DNA of 64,000 nucleotides from Roseburia sp. Lineage in GTDB: Bacteria; Bacillota; Clostridia; Lachnospirales; Lachnospiraceae. The notes below the pieces were generated by a model. That model saw only the letters and a list, made by a program, of their open reading frames with translations. It ran no database searches and was not told the origin of the DNA. Every line of letters starts with the position of its first letter. The stretch's first letter is position 1. Below, one piece after another: positions 26,779 to 35,764 of this stretch. The stretch covers positions 62,001 to 126,000 of the forward strand of contig JAGBEG010000022.1 of NCBI GenBank assembly GCA_017937095.1, written 5' to 3'. The translations under genes and the position numbers were made by a program.

Positions 26779-27376
26779 AAAATACGGCTGCCGCAGGAAA
26801 AAATATTATGTGTAATCCTTATTATGGACATTATAAAATCCCTGCATTCCGAATGAAGAACGGCTGCGTCAATTTGATCGCAAAATCCGGCATTTCTAAC
26901 GCGTCCGCTCTCACATCTTTGATTTTCCGTGTCTTTCCAATGTTCGGGCACTCTGCCGGAATGTGTTCGCAAGCAGAAAGACAATATTAAGAAGTTTCGT
27001 GCGGCACTTGGCAGGCTTCTGAGCAAAGAGTAACCGCGCAGCAAGATGTCTGAGACGTCATCTGCCCTGCATTTGAATTGCAGATGGCGTCGAGTTTCGA
27101 GCTGCGCGGTTTTATCACAATTTTGTGAAGAAGCCTGCCTTAGTGCCGCTAGAAAATTCGCTCTATTGTCTTTCGCTTGTCGAAGCACATCCGACAGCTT
27201 CCCCGTCCAGTGCAAGAGACACGGAATTTGATGTTCGAATCGGGCGCGAAGAATTGCTCGGATTTTGTTCCAACAAATATGCCGCATTCCGTTTTCATTT
27301 CGGAATGCGGCATATTTCCGTTCTCATAATAGGAATTATACACGTAAGACATTTTTCCTGCGACAGCCGTATTTTT
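26779..27376. terminator. Terminator hairpin arms split by an inserted element
   Basis: AATACGGCTGCCGCAGG (left arm) pairs with CCTGCGACAGCCGTATT (right arm, 27357-27373) across the 534-bp element. It lies between the convergent GH42 and EAL genes and would be a bidirectional terminator without the insertion. Confidence 0.6.
26810..27343. mobile_element. Palindromic MITE-like element, copy 1
   Basis: The 534-bp element matches the copy at 42140-42545 over nearly its full length. Its ends (GTGTAATCCTTATTAT and ATAATAGGAATTATACAC) are inverted repeats, and inverted similarity continues for about 80 bp on each side. The middle adds a second inverted repeat, GCGGCACT...GGCAGGCTTCT against AGAAGCCTGCC...AGTGCCGC, enclosing a nested hairpin with ACCGCGCAGC/GCTGCGCGGT ends. 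No transposase is encoded. An open frame on the minus strand is shared by both copies but has no ribosome site. Confidence 0.8.
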
Positions 27377-27396
27377 CCAAGACCGCTAACTATGCA

Positions 27397-29298
27397 TCAC
27401 CCTGCCTTCTTAAGGAATCCCGCCAACTGCTCAATCGGAATCGGCTTTGAGTATTTAAAGCCCTGCAAGTAAAGCGCATTCATATTTCTGCACTGGTTCT
27501 CGTCGCGCTCATCCTCGACGCCCTCGAACAGGATCTGGTAATTGGATTTCTTGAAAATATCGGAGAAGCTTCCCACCATAAACCGCGCCTCGTCATTCTT
27601 TCCGGCCAAGATCGTGAGCGACCGGTCAAACTTGATCACATCGATCGGAAGTCCGATGATTCGCTCGAAATTCGAATAACCTGTTCCGAAATCATCCAGA
27701 TAGAACTTGATTCCAAGCTCCTGAAGACTGGTGATAATATTCTTTACATTCTCAAATTCCTTCTCGTTCCTGCTCTCTGTCAGCTCTACCGCAATTTTTT
27801 CGAACGGAATCTCATTGTCCCGGATAATCTCCATGATATCCTCGCAGAAATTTCTGTTCCGCAGCTCTACAATCGAGAAGTTCACGGAAATGCGGTCAAT
27901 CTGATAACCGTTTTTCTCCAGTTCCTTTATCTGCCTGCAGGTCTTGTTCAGTATGATCCTGCTGAGCGAATGAATGTATTCATGCTTCTCCGCCAAAGGA
28001 ATGAACTGATCCGGGAACACCATTCCGGTTTCCGGCAGTTCCAGACGCATCAGCGCCTCCGCGGAAGTAAACGTATTTGTCACGGTGTTAAGTACCGGCT
28101 GGCAGTAGACCTTCACCCGCGCATCGTCCAGATCGCCCTTCTGATGGATATTCCGCAGTTCACTGAGAATATAGGCGGATTTCCGGTAATCCTCAATGTC
28201 CTTCTTCACGCACTCATAAATTGTATTGAGCGGCAGACGCTCCTCTATGAACTCGTCCAGTGCCAGATATTCCCGGCTGTGCGTCAGCCCGTCATCGGAA
28301 TGGATGACGACCAGGCGGTAGCCGATCTGCGCTCTGTCGCAGAACTTCTCAAAATCGCACACAAGCGCTTCCCGCTGCTCCTTTTCGCGCCTGTTCTTAT
28401 CGTCCGCATACACCAGCACAAGCTTGTCATCCCTCAGACGGAAGGTACAGGACGCATCGAAATACTTTTCGTTAAAACATAGAAACTCATCCGACATTCC
28501 CCTTAACTTCTCGAAATTCATATCCTCCAGATACATAAAGATCATGGAAAACTTCCTGCCGCCCAGATCCTTAATATACGAGCCGAACGCTCTGGAATCC
28601 AGCGTTCCGGTATCTCTGTCATAGGAATTATAGTGAAACAAAAACAGAGCCGCCATAAACGGGAAAGCAAAGGTCATACAGGTATACGACGTGGTAAGCA
28701 GCTCCGCCTCCAACACCATCACCAGAAACGACACGATCATGACATTGCGAAGGCAGCGGAACATCTTCGTAATGAACTTTCTCCGGTAAACCGCCAGTAT
28801 GACTACCATGACAAGCGTATAGTAAACATAGGCGAACCGGAACACATCCAGATAATAATTCTGGTGAACCTGAAGCTCCCCGTCAATATAAAAGCCCCAC
28901 TTCGTAAGCGGCGAGGTTACCTCCGCAATCACAAAGGCTGCAAACACACCCCAGATGCAAACATTTGCAATCCGCTTCGCCTTTTCGGTCATATCCACAA
29001 AATTGCTTATGTAAATACAAAATACTACGTACGTAAAGATTAATGCAATGTAGGAAATATCACGGAGCGCATATGCCAGCAGCTTATTGCTCTCACTCAG
29101 CGCATCCATCACATAATGAAATGCGATACTCGAAACCGCTGCAAGAAAAACCAGCGAATTTCCGAGCTTAAACAATGTCAGATTCCTCTGCCTCATCGTG
29201 TAGGTGGATCTCAATAAACAACCGTATATGATACAGATTGCAATCGTACTGACGTCTGCAACCGGCGTATAATTCTGATAAAACAATACATCTGTCAT
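27397..29298 (-). CDS. Membrane EAL-domain cyclic-di-GMP phosphodiesterase with degenerate GGDEF
   Basis: The 633-residue protein has six or seven membrane helices in residues 15-225. A degenerate GGDEF domain begins DRDTGTLDSRAF near 235 and lacks the GGDEF signature. The EAL domain (about 390-630) is complete: AEALMRL, the asparagine of VNFSIVEL, glutamate of VELTES, DDFGTGYS, lysine of VIKFDRS, and glutamate of EGVE. It should cleave c-di-GMP to pGpG under control of the membrane sensor. It stands alone between two convergent or opposed units, so it is probably monocistronic. Confidence 0.92.
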   Translation of the reverse strand: MTDVLFYQNYTPVADVSTIAICIIYGCLLRSTYTMRQRNLTLFKLGNSLVFLAAVSSIAFHYVMDALSESNKLLAYALRDISYIALIFTYVVFCIYISNFVDMTEKAKRIANVCIWGVFAAFVIAEVTSPLTKWGFYIDGELQVHQNYYLDVFRFAYVYYTLVMVVILAVYRRKFITKMFRCLRNVMIVSFLVMVLEAELLTTSYTCMTFAFPFMAALFLFHYNSYDRDTGTLDSRAFGSYIKDLGGRKFSMIFMYLEDMNFEKLRGMSDEFLCFNEKYFDASCTFRLRDDKLVLVYADDKNRREKEQREALVCDFEKFCDRAQIGYRLVVIHSDDGLTHSREYLALDEFIEERLPLNTIYECVKKDIEDYRKSAYILSELRNIHQKGDLDDARVKVYCQPVLNTVTNTFTSAEALMRLELPETGMVFPDQFIPLAEKHEYIHSLSRIILNKTCRQIKELEKNGYQIDRISVNFSIVELRNRNFCEDIMEIIRDNEIPFEKIAVELTESRNEKEFENVKNIITSLQELGIKFYLDDFGTGYSNFERIIGLPIDVIKFDRSLTILAGKNDEARFMVGSFSDIFKKSNYQILFEGVEDERDENQCRNMNALYLQGFKYSKPIPIEQLAGFLKKAG

Positions 29299-29361
29299 AA
29301 CAGTCCCCTCCTTTCTCCTATTATACCCCTGTCGGTGGCAAAGTGCAATTTTGTGCCAAAT

Positions 29362-29407
29362 AAAAAACAGAGATCCCGGATGAACGATTCATCCAAAATC
29401 TCTGTTT
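29362..29407 (-). terminator. Terminator of the MacAB-type operon
   Basis: On the minus strand AACAGAGAT pairs with ATCTCTGTT, with an inner GGATGAA/TTCATCC stem, and ends in a U-run. Confidence 0.9.
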
Positions 29408-29460
29408 ATGATTCTCTGCTATCTGTATTCCGTTAGAAGCTGGTCTGCCCTGCCTTCTCC

Positions 29461-30789
29461 TTATTCGTAGCGCAGTGCATCGATGACCTCCATCTTCGCC
29501 GCCTTGTTCGCAGGATAATATCCGAAGAACACGCCTGTGAGCATGGAGAAGAACAGCGAAAGCATGATCGCCGACCCGGAAGGATGTACCTCCATAATAA
29601 TGTAATTCGCATACTCCGCATACATGTTCTGGATGATAAAGCCTGCCACGGTTCCGAGCAGCGCGCCGATTCCAACGCCGATCAAAATACCGATCGTACC
29701 TCCGATCAGGCAGAGCACAATCGCCTCAATGACGAACTGCTGTCTGATGGTGCGCCGCTTTGCACCGAGCGCCATACGCACGCCGATTTCTCTCGTGCGC
29801 TCCGTGATGGATACCAGCATGATATTCATAACGCCGACGCCGCCTACGATCAGGGAAATCGCCGCAATACCGGATACCGCCACCGTAATGACATTGAGCA
29901 CCGTATTGATCATTCCAAGATCCGACTGCATGTTATACGCATAGATGTGGAAATTCTCATTGTCCGCATAAATCTTATCAAAGTATGACGTAATATCGGC
30001 TGTCGCCTGCTCTACATCCGCAAGCGGCGTGAGCAGAAGGTTAAATGAATCATATCCGGTCTGATCCGTTCCCTGCAATTTGAAACAGGTCTGCAGCGGA
30101 ATAATCATCATCGTACTCCTGTCCTTCTCCGGTATGGAGGTGTCCACCTGTCCGAACAGCGCCTGATTGTATTTATAGACGCCGACAACGACAAAATCAT
30201 GAATCGATCCGTCCGAAAGCACCACGGAAACCTTCTCGCCAATCGGATCTCTTCCGTCAAAATAGCGTTCCGCCATCGTATCTGCAATCACGCAGACCTT
30301 TTTCTGCGTCTCGTTATCCGTCTTTGTCAGATTACGCCCCGCATACATCTCGACCTTCATATAGTCAAGATACTCCGGCGTGATGCCCGCGACACTGACA
30401 TTCGCGTAATTGTCCGCGTCCGTCTCATCCTTGATCTGCCCGTAGCCCAGATTGCTCTGTGCTGCAATACCGCTGATCTCGTCAGGGTATGCTTCAATCA
30501 ATCCGTCAATCATCTCCTGCGTCACATAATCCTCATCCGTCATATCCGGGTATACCCAGGTATCCCACTCCTCGTCTGTCTCCGGATATCTCGCCTCCAC
30601 ATAGGCAGAGACCGTGTTGCCGCCCATGGAATTTAAGGTCGCGGTCAGCGTGCTCTGAATGGAACCGCCGATTGTCGTAATGATAATGACCGAGCTGATG
30701 CCGATGATGATACCGAGCATCGTAAGCAGCGACCGCATCTTATTTGAGAAGATACTGGTAATCGCTTCTTTGATATTTTCCAAAAACAT
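29461..30789 (-). CDS. MacB-type ABC permease (FtsX family)
   Basis: The 442-residue protein has one N-terminal helix (MRSLLTMLGIIIGISSVIII), a large extracellular domain at about 45-305, and three C-terminal helices with the FtsX-like sequence GVGVMNIMLVSITERTREIG. Such permeases move peptides or signals across the membrane with an ATPase and an HlyD-like partner. The start overlaps the ATPase stop (TAATG). Substrate is unknown; antimicrobial peptides are common for this architecture. Confidence 0.93.
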   Translation of the reverse strand: MFLENIKEAITSIFSNKMRSLLTMLGIIIGISSVIIITTIGGSIQSTLTATLNSMGGNTVSAYVEARYPETDEEWDTWVYPDMTDEDYVTQEMIDGLIEAYPDEISGIAAQSNLGYGQIKDETDADNYANVSVAGITPEYLDYMKVEMYAGRNLTKTDNETQKKVCVIADTMAERYFDGRDPIGEKVSVVLSDGSIHDFVVVGVYKYNQALFGQVDTSIPEKDRSTMMIIPLQTCFKLQGTDQTGYDSFNLLLTPLADVEQATADITSYFDKIYADNENFHIYAYNMQSDLGMINTVLNVITVAVSGIAAISLIVGGVGVMNIMLVSITERTREIGVRMALGAKRRTIRQQFVIEAIVLCLIGGTIGILIGVGIGALLGTVAGFIIQNMYAEYANYIIMEVHPSGSAIMLSLFFSMLTGVFFGYYPANKAAKMEVIDALRYE

Positions 30790-31487
30790 TATCGTGCACC
30801 TCCCTTGTCTGCCACAATCTCACCGTCTAAGAGAGTCACGATCCGCTGCGTCTCGGAAGCAAGCTCCTGGGAGTGCGTGATAAGTACGATGGTCTTGCCC
30901 TGCTCCTCGTGGAGCCTGTGGAACAGATCCATCACCATATGTCCCGTCTTGGAATCAAGCGCTCCGGTCGGTTCGTCTGCAAGGATAATCGCCGGATCGT
31001 TGATCATCGCTCTTGCGATTGCGACACGCTGCTTCTGTCCGCCGGAAAGCTCGTTCGGACGATGCCCTGCGCGCTCTTCCATGCCGACCATGGCGAGCAT
31101 TTCCATCGCCCGTTCCTTCTGGTCCTTTACCTTTGTCTCCCCGTACATCAAAGGCACCATGACATTCTTAAGTGCATTCGCCCTTGGAAGCAGGTTGAAA
31201 TTCTGGAATACGAATCCGATCCTGCGGTTGCGGATCGCGCTGCGCACCTCATCGCTCATGCCGCCCACATCCTGCCCCTCAAGGAAATAACTTCCTGCGG
31301 TCTGTCGATCCAGCACGCCGATGATATTCATCAATGTACTTTTTCCGGAACCGGACTCCCCGACGATGGAAACAAATTCTCCCTGATTCACGGTGAGGTC
31401 AATGCCGTGAAGAATCTCCAGTTCATTCGGCTTTCCCTCGTAATATGTCTTTATTATCTTTTCCATTCGGATTACTGGTTCACTCAC
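30789..31487 (-). CDS. MacB/LolD-type ABC ATPase
   Basis: The 232-residue ATPase has Walker A GESGSGKSTLMN near residue 40, signature LSGGQKQRVAIARA near 143, and Walker B AIILADEPTGALD near 163. The start is read as GTG at 31487 because it overlaps the TAG of the preceding gene (TAGTG); an ATG eight codons later is an alternative. It powers the permease encoded directly downstream. Confidence 0.94.
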   Translation of the reverse strand: MSEPVIRMEKIIKTYYEGKPNELEILHGIDLTVNQGEFVSIVGESGSGKSTLMNIIGVLDRQTAGSYFLEGQDVGGMSDEVRSAIRNRRIGFVFQNFNLLPRANALKNVMVPLMYGETKVKDQKERAMEMLAMVGMEERAGHRPNELSGGQKQRVAIARAMINDPAIILADEPTGALDSKTGHMVMDLFHRLHEEQGKTIVLITHSQELASETQRIVTLLDGEIVADKGGAR

Positions 31488-32914
31488 TATTCAACAACCT
31501 CCGCGCCCGATACCGGGTCTGTTCCGTCACCTGCATCAAGTCCCATATCCTGCTCAGAGTATAACTGCTCCGGCGCAAATGTCTGACCGTCCGCGATCGA
31601 GAAAGAATAATCGTAGATCAGCATGTCGCCTTCCTTCAGATCGCCTCCGGTGACCTCCGTATAATAATCCACTTCCGCGCCGACTTCAATGTTCCTGCGG
31701 TGCGCTGTCGCCGAACCGTCCGCCGCCTTTTCAGCGACCATAACGAACGCATTTCCGTTCTCGTCATACTGAATCAGATCATACGGCACTGCCAGACACT
31801 CACCCTTCTCCTGAATCATGACTCTTGCCTTTGTCGCCATTCCGATCAGAAGATCACTGCTGTCGATTGAGATTTCCACAGAATAGCCGCCTGCAGCCGT
31901 TCCGTCGCCTGTTCCCGTGCTCTGGCTCTTCACGCGTACTACACGTGTAACCGTTCCCGAAATCTCCTCTTCCCCGGTCGCATCTGCGGTCACAGTCGCC
32001 TTCATGCCCTCCTCAAGCTTTAAGACGTCCGCCTCCTGCACGGTCGCTACCATCTTAAGAGAGCTCGTATCCTCAATCGTTAAGATGACATTCTTTTCTG
32101 TGTTGACGTCACCGACCTTGGAATTGACCGCGGTCACTACGCCGCCGCTTGGCGCTACAATCTCACAGTCCGCAAGCTGCTCCTTTAAATCCGTGAGCGT
32201 ATCTTTGGCAGTACTGTCGGAATCCTTGTACTGGTTAAGCTCGGCGTTCTGCTCCGCCGACTGGATGGCGCGGTTCGTACTCTCAAGCACCTTCGCGTAA
32301 TTTGTCTGCGCGTCCTCAAGCGCCTGATTTGCTGCACGCGCCGCATCATCCTTGGAATTTGGGTTCTCCGGGTCTACCGGCGCTGCGGCGATCCGGTTGA
32401 CCTCATCCTGTGCACGCTGGATTGCAAGCTGCGCATCTGCAAGCTGCGTCGCCTGATCGTCCTTCGCCTGCTGTACGGCGTCCGCCGCCTGCTGGTTATT
32501 GATGCCGTCCACCGCGTTCGAATTGGAAATCGTTTTCTCGAGATCAGCAATCTTCTCCTCGATCGAGGTGGAATCTAATGTACAGAGCACATCCCCCGCC
32601 TGTACAATGTCGCCGACCTGCACATTCATGGATGTAATCTCGGAAGCCGCCTTGGACGTCACGTTCGTACTGCTTACCCCCGCAACCGTTCCCTTTAACG
32701 AAATCGTATCGGAAAGATCCCGCTTCTGCACCGGCTCTATCTCCACCGTATTGCTTACCATCGCGACTTCCTTCGTCGCATTATGTACCGCTGTGCCAAT
32801 AATCACCGCCAGAAGCGCTATAATGACCAACACAACGATCAGCACCTTTTTCTTCTTCTTCGGCTTTGCAACCGCTGCGGTGCTGTTGTTTACTGTGCCC
32901 TTTTTGTCTTTCAT
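31487..32914 (-). CDS. HlyD/MacA-type membrane fusion protein
   Basis: The 475-residue protein has a single N-terminal helix at residues 22-45 (VLIVVLVIIALLAVIIGTAV) after a lysine patch. A split lipoyl domain (SLKGTVAGVSSTNVTSKAAS and later DCEIVAPSGGVVTAV) flanks a coiled-coil hairpin at about 120-230, and a beta-barrel follows. It is the first gene of a three-gene operon with overlapping starts. In Gram-positive bacteria such adaptors work with MacB-like permeases at the outer face of the cytoplasmic membrane. Confidence 0.92.
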   Translation of the reverse strand: MKDKKGTVNNSTAAVAKPKKKKKVLIVVLVIIALLAVIIGTAVHNATKEVAMVSNTVEIEPVQKRDLSDTISLKGTVAGVSSTNVTSKAASEITSMNVQVGDIVQAGDVLCTLDSTSIEEKIADLEKTISNSNAVDGINNQQAADAVQQAKDDQATQLADAQLAIQRAQDEVNRIAAAPVDPENPNSKDDAARAANQALEDAQTNYAKVLESTNRAIQSAEQNAELNQYKDSDSTAKDTLTDLKEQLADCEIVAPSGGVVTAVNSKVGDVNTEKNVILTIEDTSSLKMVATVQEADVLKLEEGMKATVTADATGEEEISGTVTRVVRVKSQSTGTGDGTAAGGYSVEISIDSSDLLIGMATKARVMIQEKGECLAVPYDLIQYDENGNAFVMVAEKAADGSATAHRRNIEVGAEVDYYTEVTGGDLKEGDMLIYDYSFSIADGQTFAPEQLYSEQDMGLDAGDGTDPVSGAEVVE

Positions 32915-32986
32915 TCTCGTCTCTCCCTTGTCATGATTTTACAATTTATGGTGATTGTACCATTATCACACCTCAAAAAAAACGGA

Positions 32987-33003
32987 CTTAAGTAAAACTT
33001 AAG
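32987..33003 (-). promoter_or_regulatory. Paired CTTAAG sites upstream of the efflux operon
   Basis: CTTAAG hexamers start at 32987 and 32998, 11 bases apart, a spacing used by OmpR-family response regulators. They lie 73-89 bases before the adaptor gene start. The acting regulator is not known. Confidence 0.5.
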
Positions 33004-33127
33004 AATTCTTTCGTTTTCCTACCGTTTTTCTAAAGGTTTTGTATCTTTGTACTGTTGTAATAATACAATAGAGTTTATTTCCTGTCAAGATTTTTCTGCC
33101 GTTTTTGATCTGCGCAATGCCAGTCCT

Positions 33128-34102
33128 CTATTTTGGGAACTTATCCCGGAATACCGTCATCATCTCCCTTGTCAGGGAAAGCCCTTCGGGGTCATCGGGA
33201 ATATCCTTATAATGCACCCATTCCGCCGTCGCAAGCTCCCCGGTATCAAGCACAATTTCGCCTGCGTCGTCAAGCTCGCAGAAATACCCCAGCAGCAGAT
33301 TTGAATCGAACCCCCACGGCTGGCTTTTGTAATAGCGGATATTTTTCACGTGAAGCCCGACCTCCTCGGCGACCTCGCGCCGCACTGTCTCCTCCGCCGT
33401 CTCCCCAATCTCCGTAAAGCCTGCAATCAGCGCATAGCGCTTGTACTCGCGATTCGCATACTTCGTCATAAGAATCCGCTCTCCATCCGTCACGCCGACG
33501 ATGACTGCCGGAGCGATTTTCGGGAAGACCTGATTGCCGCACGCCGGGCAGGAGAGCATACGGAGATTTTCGTCGTGGGAAAGTCTGTGCCCGCACCTGC
33601 CGCAGTACTGATTGTCACGATACCATCCGTACAGATGCCACGCCGTTGCCGCGGCAAATACGCGCTTCTTCGGATGCATTGCGCGCACCGCAAACATCCG
33701 CACGAATACAAAGTTCTCCTCCGGAGGCTCCGGGGCTTCCCTCTCCGACGGTTCCCCCAATTTCTCCTCCGGAGGCTCCGGGACTTCCCTCTCCAACGAT
33801 TCCGGGGCTTCCTTCTCCGGCGATTCTGAGACTTTCCGCTCCGGCGATTCCTCGGATTTCTCCGGTAATCCTGCGAGGAAATATTTCTCCTCTCCGACCG
33901 AGAAGAGATAGACCGCCTCCGGCGTCTTCCCTCCCGCTTTCGCGCACCAGTTTTCCAACTCCTCATACCGCGGGAAATCAAGCTCCCCGTCCTTCTTTAT
34001 ACAAATCTCATTTCCGCGGAACATCATCATCCGGCTGTCCTTCTCCGGCTGTCTGTTCTCAAATTCATTCCGCAGACGAGACGGCATTATATCCTGTATC
34101 AT
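33128..34102 (-). CDS. nudC: NADH pyrophosphatase NudC with a repeat insert
   Basis: The 324-residue protein has a zinc ribbon (CGRCGHRLS and CPACGNQVFPK, near residues 166-190) and Nudix box GFTEIGETAEETVRREVAEE near 225-247, followed by SQPWGFD, the NudC family motif. NudC hydrolyses NAD(H) and removes NAD caps from RNA. Residues about 78-130, between the N-terminal domain and the zinc ribbon, are an acidic, proline-rich stretch of SPE/EPPEE repeats absent from typical NudC. The ATG at 34102 has GGAG 5 bases upstream. It is flanked on the same strand by the transpeptidase gene. Confidence 0.93.
   Translation of the reverse strand: MIQDIMPSRLRNEFENRQPEKDSRMMMFRGNEICIKKDGELDFPRYEELENWCAKAGGKTPEAVYLFSVGEEKYFLAGLPEKSEESPERKVSESPEKEAPESLEREVPEPPEEKLGEPSEREAPEPPEENFVFVRMFAVRAMHPKKRVFAAATAWHLYGWYRDNQYCGRCGHRLSHDENLRMLSCPACGNQVFPKIAPAVIVGVTDGERILMTKYANREYKRYALIAGFTEIGETAEETVRREVAEEVGLHVKNIRYYKSQPWGFDSNLLLGYFCELDDAGEIVLDTGELATAEWVHYKDIPDDPEGLSLTREMMTVFRDKFPK
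33715..33868. repeat. In-frame minisatellite inside nudC
   Basis: CCGGAGGCTCCGG recurs with a 48-bp (16-codon) period at 33721 and 33769, followed by shorter degenerate units. All encode P-E-E/S-E-R-rich sequence in frame. Confidence 0.8.
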
Positions 34103-34150
34103 CGCTTCTCCATCCTTTCACATCATCCTTCCACATCAAAAGAGCAGGCA

Positions 34151-35764
34151 TTACATACCTGCCTGCTCCGCCGGCGGCTGCGCCGCCTTAAGCTGTGCCA
34201 AAGCCGCCTCCGCAGCCACAAGCACATCATAATTTCCTACATATGTTTTCCCGGAATCCGGCAGCGCATCATAGAGGTTGCGCGCTGTCGTGATGACAGG
34301 CTCGCTCTCTAAAGTCACCGGACCGATGCTGTTGATCAGATCGATCACTGTCTGCGCATCCTGCTGTACCGCCGCAGCGCTCTCCGTGCCCGGAAGTGTG
34401 TACACCAGAACGGGATCGCCCTTTTCGATCGTCTCATAGATGGTCTTCGCCACGGAAAGCGGCAGATTGATACAGCCATGAGAACCGTTCGTCTTATAAA
34501 TATTGCCGCCGAAGCTCTTTCGCCAGGTCGCATCGTGCATCCCGACATCTCCCGCAAACGGCATCCAGTATTTCACCGGAGTCTCATAATCCTCGCCCCG
34601 CAATACGGCGTCCGTAGTCGTATATGTAACTGCAAATGCTCCGGTCGGCGAACCATGCCCCTTCGCCACATTTCCCGAGACAAAATCGCTCTCTATCACA
34701 AGCCTGCCGTCCTCATAGACAAACAGATGCTGCGCCGTCAGATTGATTTCCACATAGGAATCCCCGTAATCGTTCTCCCCGTGGCTGTTCGCGGTCTGGG
34801 AGTACACCGGTTCGCGCTCTATCTCCTCTCCGGTCGCAAGGTCGCAAAGGAGCTGCGTTACCTCACCCTCATTGTCGATCTTCCAGCCGTAGGCGCCGCC
34901 CGAGATCGTGACCTCCTTTCCATAGGAGGTCATAAGGGTCTTTGGCTTATATGCAGTGTTGTAGGTCTTTGCAAGCCCTTTGACATACTCGCGCACCGCT
35001 TCCTCGTCGACTACCGGCTCATAATCCACTGCGGACAGCCATGTGCTGATCGTCCCGCCGTCCAGAACCTCCTTCTCCTCCCCGAACTCATAGGTGATCT
35101 TCGTTTTCGCATAGCGGTTCATCTCCTCGATCAAAGAGAGCAGCTTTGTATCGTCGTCTCCGACCGCCGGATCGTCATAGCAGCCGCTCTCTGAGAGATT
35201 CAGCTCGTCCGCAAGCGACTCCACAGCCTCTACGACCGCGTCCTTCAATGCAGACTTCTGAATGGTCGTGCCATAGTCCGCAGGCACCAGCGTATAACCG
35301 TCCTCCTTCGAATAGCCCGAACAGGACGCATTTACGGGCTTGCGCTGATTCTCGTCCTGCATACAGGAAAGCTCCCCAAGCACCGCATCCAGCTTCTCCT
35401 CATCGTAGGTGACTGTCTTTTGAAGTTCCAGCTCACTGCCATTCAAAAGCGTGGCAATCCATGCAAATCCGTTCTGCTCTTCCAACAGTCCGTCAATCTC
35501 CCCGTGAAAGACCGGCGCAAGACCGATCGCATCCCCGGCAATCGTCTCCTCCCCGTCCTCTCTCTCCACAAGCTTTAAGACATAACGGTTGATTTCCTCC
35601 GTGACAAGCTGTTCCACCTTTTCTACGCCAAGACCGCCGACCTCAATTCCGTCAATCGTCGTCCCGATGCAGAAATGACTTTGAAAAAATACCGCCATAC
35701 CGATATAGACCGCCGCCAGAACCGCCAGGATTCCCGCGATCACAAGTCCGATGCGTTTTTTCAT
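34151..35764 (-). CDS. L,D-transpeptidase (YkuD) with PG-binding domains
   Basis: The 537-residue protein has an N-terminal membrane anchor (residues 5-27). Two PG_binding_4-like repeats (about 40-140 and 190-300) precede the YkuD catalytic domain (about 335-455) with HGSPTGAF and the active-site SHGCINLP cysteine. The C-terminal 75 residues form a helical SLH/FIVAR-like tail (VIDLINSIGPVTLESEPVI). It cross-links peptidoglycan (3-3 bonds) or anchors proteins outside the membrane. It is transcribed away from the PAP2 gene. Confidence 0.93.
   Translation of the reverse strand: MKKRIGLVIAGILAVLAAVYIGMAVFFQSHFCIGTTIDGIEVGGLGVEKVEQLVTEEINRYVLKLVEREDGEETIAGDAIGLAPVFHGEIDGLLEEQNGFAWIATLLNGSELELQKTVTYDEEKLDAVLGELSCMQDENQRKPVNASCSGYSKEDGYTLVPADYGTTIQKSALKDAVVEAVESLADELNLSESGCYDDPAVGDDDTKLLSLIEEMNRYAKTKITYEFGEEKEVLDGGTISTWLSAVDYEPVVDEEAVREYVKGLAKTYNTAYKPKTLMTSYGKEVTISGGAYGWKIDNEGEVTQLLCDLATGEEIEREPVYSQTANSHGENDYGDSYVEINLTAQHLFVYEDGRLVIESDFVSGNVAKGHGSPTGAFAVTYTTTDAVLRGEDYETPVKYWMPFAGDVGMHDATWRKSFGGNIYKTNGSHGCINLPLSVAKTIYETIEKGDPVLVYTLPGTESAAAVQQDAQTVIDLINSIGPVTLESEPVITTARNLYDALPDSGKTYVGNYDVLVAAEAALAQLKAAQPPAEQAGM

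Noticed and set aside
26646-27287. Open frame of 213 codons across element copy 1
   Set aside because: It overlaps the GH42 3' end, has no ribosome site and follows the element's repeats. Kept only as part of the element.
26810-27343. Group II intron or IS element
   Set aside because: No reverse transcriptase, transposase or intron core was seen, and the ends are long inverted repeats.
33612-34191. Several overlapping frames on both strands in nudC
   Set aside because: The proline/glutamate repeat lacks stops in all frames. The zinc ribbon and Nudix box identify the real frame.
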